Positions 53,501-59,500 of a stretch of 64,000 nucleotides of DNA are shown piece after piece (within the stretch, counting starts at the first letter, position 1; each line of letters begins with the position of its first letter). This stretch comes from Patiria pectinifera (Eukaryota; Echinodermata; Asteroidea; Valvatida; Asterinidae). The position numbers and the translations under genes were made by a program. The notes below the pieces were generated by a model, which made no database searches, was not told where the DNA came from, and was given only the letters and a program-made list of their open reading frames with translations. Location: the NCBI GenBank assembly GCA_029964075.1, contig CM057144.1, positions 10,563,281-10,627,280 on the forward strand, read 5' to 3'.

Positions 53501-56500
53501 GAGTGCTTCTATGAAATATCATTCCATGTTTTTCTTGCAATCTTTGAAAATGCACATTTTTCCATCGTTTTATTTTGAAAAGTATTTTCAGACATCCGAT
53601 CTAATGATACAATTGCCACTGAGAAAACCTTGATTTTATTTTAGGAATGAAAATGAAACAAAATCAAGAATATCCATTGCATAAAAACACAGCATCCACA
53701 ATAAGTTATAACTGTTACCGCAATTGTCCATGCATCCGATCGCTTGGATAGCTTTATATAGACTTACACATCACCGGTAACTGGTGTCCAGCTATTACTG
53801 TCGAAAGTGAATGTGTTTTCACAGGCTACCAGGTTGGTTGCGGGTTGGTTTTGATTGAAGGACTGTCCACTCGTCGATCTACTACATTGCCACGTGCCTA
53901 CTTGATATGTTACTCCCCGAACCCCTGGAAAAGCGCATGAGACGAATTAAACAGGCAAACTCAAATGTTCGGATTATGAAGGGTTTATTCAAATATTTCG
54001 TACCCGGTATCGTACTCGAGTACTAATAGAGTTCTCTTTCTGTTCTTAAGAGCACTCGTACTCATACTCGTACTCGAATGTCAAAGAACTCGTACTCGAA
54101 ATGACGGTACTCATACTCGGGCAGCAAAGTACCCGTACTCGACATTGTACTCGATCATCAAGGTACTCGTACTCGAATAGCAGAACTCGAAACAAAAAAT
54201 GGTAAAGCTTGACTTAGCACGGTCTATAATTGTATCGATACTTTAAGTTTGAAATGGTGATTGGCTTGCGGATACATCAAACTTCCCGACTTTCCTCTAC
54301 GCACGTCCGGACAAACAAAATTAACAGTTGGCCGTGAGCTTGTATATCAGTCTAACTGGGCCTGGGCCAATTATGCACAATGACCCATTTGCTGTGTGTG
54401 GGCACAATGGCCAATCATGGGCATAGAAACGCCGAGGTGTTCCTTATTACATGATCGTTCGATTAACTTGAGGGATGGGAGCAAGGCCATTTTCCGAACC
54501 CCGGTTTCAATTTTTGAAGTAATGGGTCTGTTAATGGAGTCGTCCAAAATGTAAAGTATTACACACATAGCCATGATAGCTATGCGGAAAAAAATGGTCT
54601 CTTAAATTCGTCGGTGATTGTTGTTTTCCTCTTTGTGTGTGTGTGGGGGGGGGGACACAATTGTGTAGAGTTTTCAGCCTATGTATGATATTAATGATGA
54701 AACACTGTGATAATCAATTAAAAGCGCATACGTTCTTGTGAATTTACTTACGATTCACAACAGCTGTCACCCCTGCATCCACAACACCCATCTGGACACT
54801 ATTGATGTATGGATGTCCACCACTACTAAGGCTCGGTAGTCCAGTGGGCTGGTAGGAGCTAACCCACGTGATTTTTAGGTTTGTGAAGTTTGCTACGTTG
54901 GTGTAGACGGTGTCTGTACTGTCCTGAACCGATGGGGATTCCAGCGTGGTTGTTCCAGATATCAGGGTGGCTCGGTGCTCTGATAGCACTGGTGCTTCAC
55001 TGCTCCTCACTGTATTTATGTAATATTCAAAAACTAAGTCATGGTATAGGTTTATGTTAAACGTTCTGGCAATACTTCTATATACACTGTTAATATAAAA
55101 CAAAATCGCTGTTATTTCACAGAGATTCTTATGTCATTTTTTATTACAATGGCTACGTAATTGTACAGTGGTTTCTTTGTTGCCAGTAGAGGGCGCAACA
55201 ACACCTTTTTGAGAATTTACAGAACTGTTGTTATAAAATGTACAGTACATGTGCTCCGTTGGCGAACAGTTGTTTCTATGTTTCTGCTGCTAGAATATGA
55301 CATGCAGTGTGCCAGTACATAATATATTTGTCTCTTTCAACCGTAATGGTGGATTAAGAGTGCTGTATAAAAACAGGGGAAAAAAGGAAAATGCAATGCC
55401 TGTATCAAACAAGTTGACGGTCAAACAGCATCTTAATCCAGACAAAACAATGAACCATGTAGCCTTGACATATAGTGGGCAAAACATGGTGGACATCATG
55501 TACGTTTACAAGTACTAGCTTAAAGCGCGCGCAACACACACAATTTCAAAGCATTATTATAAGATGGAATTTTTGCGTCGGGGTGATATAAATCAAATTA
55601 GGTTTTTGCCCTTCACCGACGTTTTTAAACACTGTATACTCAGTGTGTTACCTCCCGAGTGAGTGTTGGAAAAAATCACTCGGGTGGGACTCGAACCCAC
55701 GACCTGAGTATACAGTGTTTAAAAACGTCGGTGAAGGGCGAAAACCTAATTTGATTTATATCACCCCGACGCAAAAATTCCATATGCAGCAAAATAATAT
55801 TCCATATGCTGCAAAATAATATGCAGCATCGATTAAAACATTAAAAGACATCCAGCACGAGCCAGTTTTCATCAGTTAACCTTTGTTTCTTAACATGGAT
55901 GCTGTACAATTACAAACAGTTTCGAGGATACTTGTTATTCACTGTATTTAAGCAATAACAACAAATTCTTTGAGCTTTTCGATGATGTCTACAGTGTTTT
56001 TGCTGTAAGCCAATGTAAAACAACATACTTTTTAAGAGTGTATTTTTTTTTAATTAGGCAGAGAAAATTCATATGCGGTTTGCATTTCTGGCTGGATTGC
56101 TGACATCTCCAAAGAATATCCGGGTCTTTCCTTTAGTTTGATTCGTCTTTCTCCACATGTTTTAGCCCCTCGGGAATGGCTATTCACATGACCTTAAAAA
56201 CATGCAATAAGGTTTTCAATAAGATTTTTTTCTGAAAAGAAATATTTAAGAAAACAAAGGAAAGTAACGAAATTAGTGTTTTGGAGTGAATCAGTGTGAA
56301 GAACAATCGACAAAGATTACGATTTATCTAGAAATCTCTACTGAGTCATCACTTACTTCTTCTACAATCAGTTCCCCAGAATCCACTGCTGCAGGTGCAC
56401 TGGCCATCTGCGCAGGACCCCGGGTAGCAGGCATTGCTGTCACTCCTCCATGAACATTGCTCTGTCAGAGGTAACGTTTTCAATTAGGAAAATCATCAAA

Positions 56501-59500
56501 TCTCTAGAAATTGTTAAGCTTACCCATCTACAAGGAGGACCAGAACTTCTCCTAGACTGGGAAGAGGCTGTGCGACTGAGGCTCCAACCGAACAAATGAC
56601 ATCTTGTCAGTTTTTGCGGTTAAAATGCTGACGTTTTATGTAATGCAATCAAGTACATAATGATGGATTTTTGTCTAGCAATTTTGTAAACTGGCCTTCG
56701 ATTGGCCGATGCCGATTTTTGTGTACATCAGCTGAAACAGTAAATTTTGCATGGTTAACTGATTTTATCTGTAACATCTTGACCCGTTTAACAGTCTATT
56801 TTGTATTGAAAATTCTTGTGCTTGATCTTTGCCCTTTTTGGGGGGGGGGTTTCTCAGCGAATTAAGCGGCTTTTTCCTACCATTCATGTTCAAACTCGTT
56901 CCCTAAACGTGTTCATTTAATAATTGTCTCCCCCATGAGGAATATATTGAAGAAAATAATCTTTCGGAAGAATGGAATAAAGTTGAATTAATTAACAAGC
57001 TGCAAACTTACTAATGCACCGGGTCATGGAGTAAGACTTCTTATACGCCGAACCTAGAGACGAGCCGTAATCACCATCACATCTATCGCATTCCTCGTTC
57101 CAGGAAGTGCTGCAGTACACTTCAAGACAATGTGCGATGGCCGTGCACCCTTCAAACAAAATTCATCCAGACTGTATCAACAAAAGCCCCCAAAAGGTAC
57201 CAAAATAAAGATGCAATTTTAAAGGGAATCCCTTGAGAAGGTAAGAGCTAGCCTATTTAAAGGCATATAAAACAAAATCACTCAAATTCCATTCTTGAAG
57301 TATTTCAAATAATGAGACACGGGATTTGTTAATCTGCAGAAGAATCCTAATTGTCACACAGATTTCAATTACCATAATTCCCCGAAACCTTGTTGCCTTT
57401 TGCAATGTAGCCATAACCTGTTAAATTCAAAGCACAACAGGCGAAGCCATGAACCGATTTGCGCGGAGGCTGTTTAGGCCGCGTGACTGTCTAGAGGGCC
57501 TTTTGCGTTTGTTTTTTTTGGACAAATAAGTTCTCGGAATCGGATATCTCTGCATGTGCACCTGCCCACACATTGCATAATTATTCTTTACCGCGCTTCT
57601 GGTGACACGAACGTTGAATTTACATTGAAATTGTACTGATAGGCCAATGCGATTGCAGCTACTTTTGAATAGGCCTTGTTAATATCTGCTGAAATGATTT
57701 TTCCACCCTAAGGGTTGAGAAGTTATAGAATGACATTAGGAATAATAAACAAGTGTAAAAAGGCATTCATGATGATGAGTAATACTCGGCGTACAGGACT
57801 GTAGTTCCCATTAAATACGTATGTTGGTGGGTTACCGCTCGGTAGTCCGAAGATCTGGTAGTCTGAAGGTTCATTCAGGCGCGGTTCCAGAGCCAATATT
57901 TCAGGGGGACTAGCAGGGGTGGATCCAGAAATGTTTGCATGCAGGCATGCTGAAATGCAGACCGGTTTGTTTCTCCTAGGGGAAAGGGGGACAGCCCCCT
58001 ACGGCCCCCCTTACAACCGCGCCTGGGGCTCATTAGTCCGATGGTTCGTTAGTCCGAAGTTTCAATATAGTCTGAAGATTCAACATAGTCCGAAAGTTCA
58101 ATAAAGTCCGAAGGTTCGTTAGTCTGAAGGTTTGTTAGTCCGAAAGTTCGTAAGTAAAGGTGCGATGTCAGCTCGATAGTCCAAAGACTCAGTGTAGGGG
58201 CTGACAATTTTGGGCCTGTCTCCAACACTGGGGCTGTGAAAAAGGTGTTCCTGGTAAGATTTTGTCCTCTTGACTTTCTGAGACCATACGTATCCCTGTT
58301 GTAGGTTTGGGAGGGTTGAAGCATCATTTGCGGTGCTACTAACATGTGTCATTACTTACGATTACATCGCGGAGAGTAGAAGCCTCGGTTACAGTAGCTG
58401 CAGTAGTCAGGAGAGGTACACAAACCTCCATTGGGACATCCGTAAGAACAAACGGCTAGCGACCATTCAATAAAGGGAAAAAGATTAGAAACACCCAATA
58501 CAAAGGAATAGCATCGATGCAAAATCACTTTGAAGATTTAAAAATATTACATTTGCAAACATCAAAAAATAAAACTACCAAATCATTTTGAAATACCTTG
58601 CTGGACTGTTAGTGAATGACAGTGTAAAGCATCCTGTAAAATCATGGCAGCTGGTATACTGTCATTTTTATGAAAAGTGGTATTTTTGTATCAATTTCCA
58701 ACGCTGATCGGCCGATCAGCGTTGGAAAAACTGGCTTTTTTTTGCAAATACTGGCCCCAATGGACCATCGCACTTGTTTGCAATCGATTACAAACCTATG
58801 AACGGGTACGAGCCAGCTAGACTGGTTCCCTGACCTTACAATTCTCCAATGTATGTAAACTGCTCTGTTTCTTCTTATATGGAGTCAGGGAACCAGACTA
58901 CAGGAAAATGATTGTTTTTCTTGGTTTTTATAGCATTTTCGGACCCAAAACCTCAAGAAAGTCAGTGTAACTATATTTGCTATATATTTCCAACCCCCCA
59001 ATTCCATCCATTTCTGAAAATTACAGTAAAAGCAAAATGATGTATATTCCCTTTAAGACAAATTTTTAATAATACCTCAACGGTACGTTTCATTGAATTT
59101 ATTTGTCTAACCTTTCTATTTTGATTTTAAGTTAATATTCTAATAAAAGGTTCAACTTACGGGTTGGGCAGCCATCTGATTTAGATCCAGTCCATCCTTC
59201 ACAACACCTGTAACAGGTTATGTACCTGTTTAAACAAAAACAAAAAAAATATATGTTTTACTGCCAGTGGCCCTGTGTGTTGTCCTGGATTATCCTTTTT
59301 TGCTAGCTGTCCGAATTTCCCAACAGATCGGGCATCGGGCAACATAATTATAAGCCTGAAATTCTTGAGTTGTTTCCGAATAGTTAAGTTAAATATGGAT
59401 CGTTTGACGCGGTTACAATTACAACTGAAAAGTACGATATTGTGCAAATTCTGGATATATACATCCGTCAGCAAGTTCGTTAGTTGTTTTTTGGGGTGTT

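Noticed and set aside
55644..55703. tRNA gene (including a permuted one) in the palindrome spacer
   Set aside because: Only a T arm and acceptor-like strand are present; no D arm or anticodon arm on either side.
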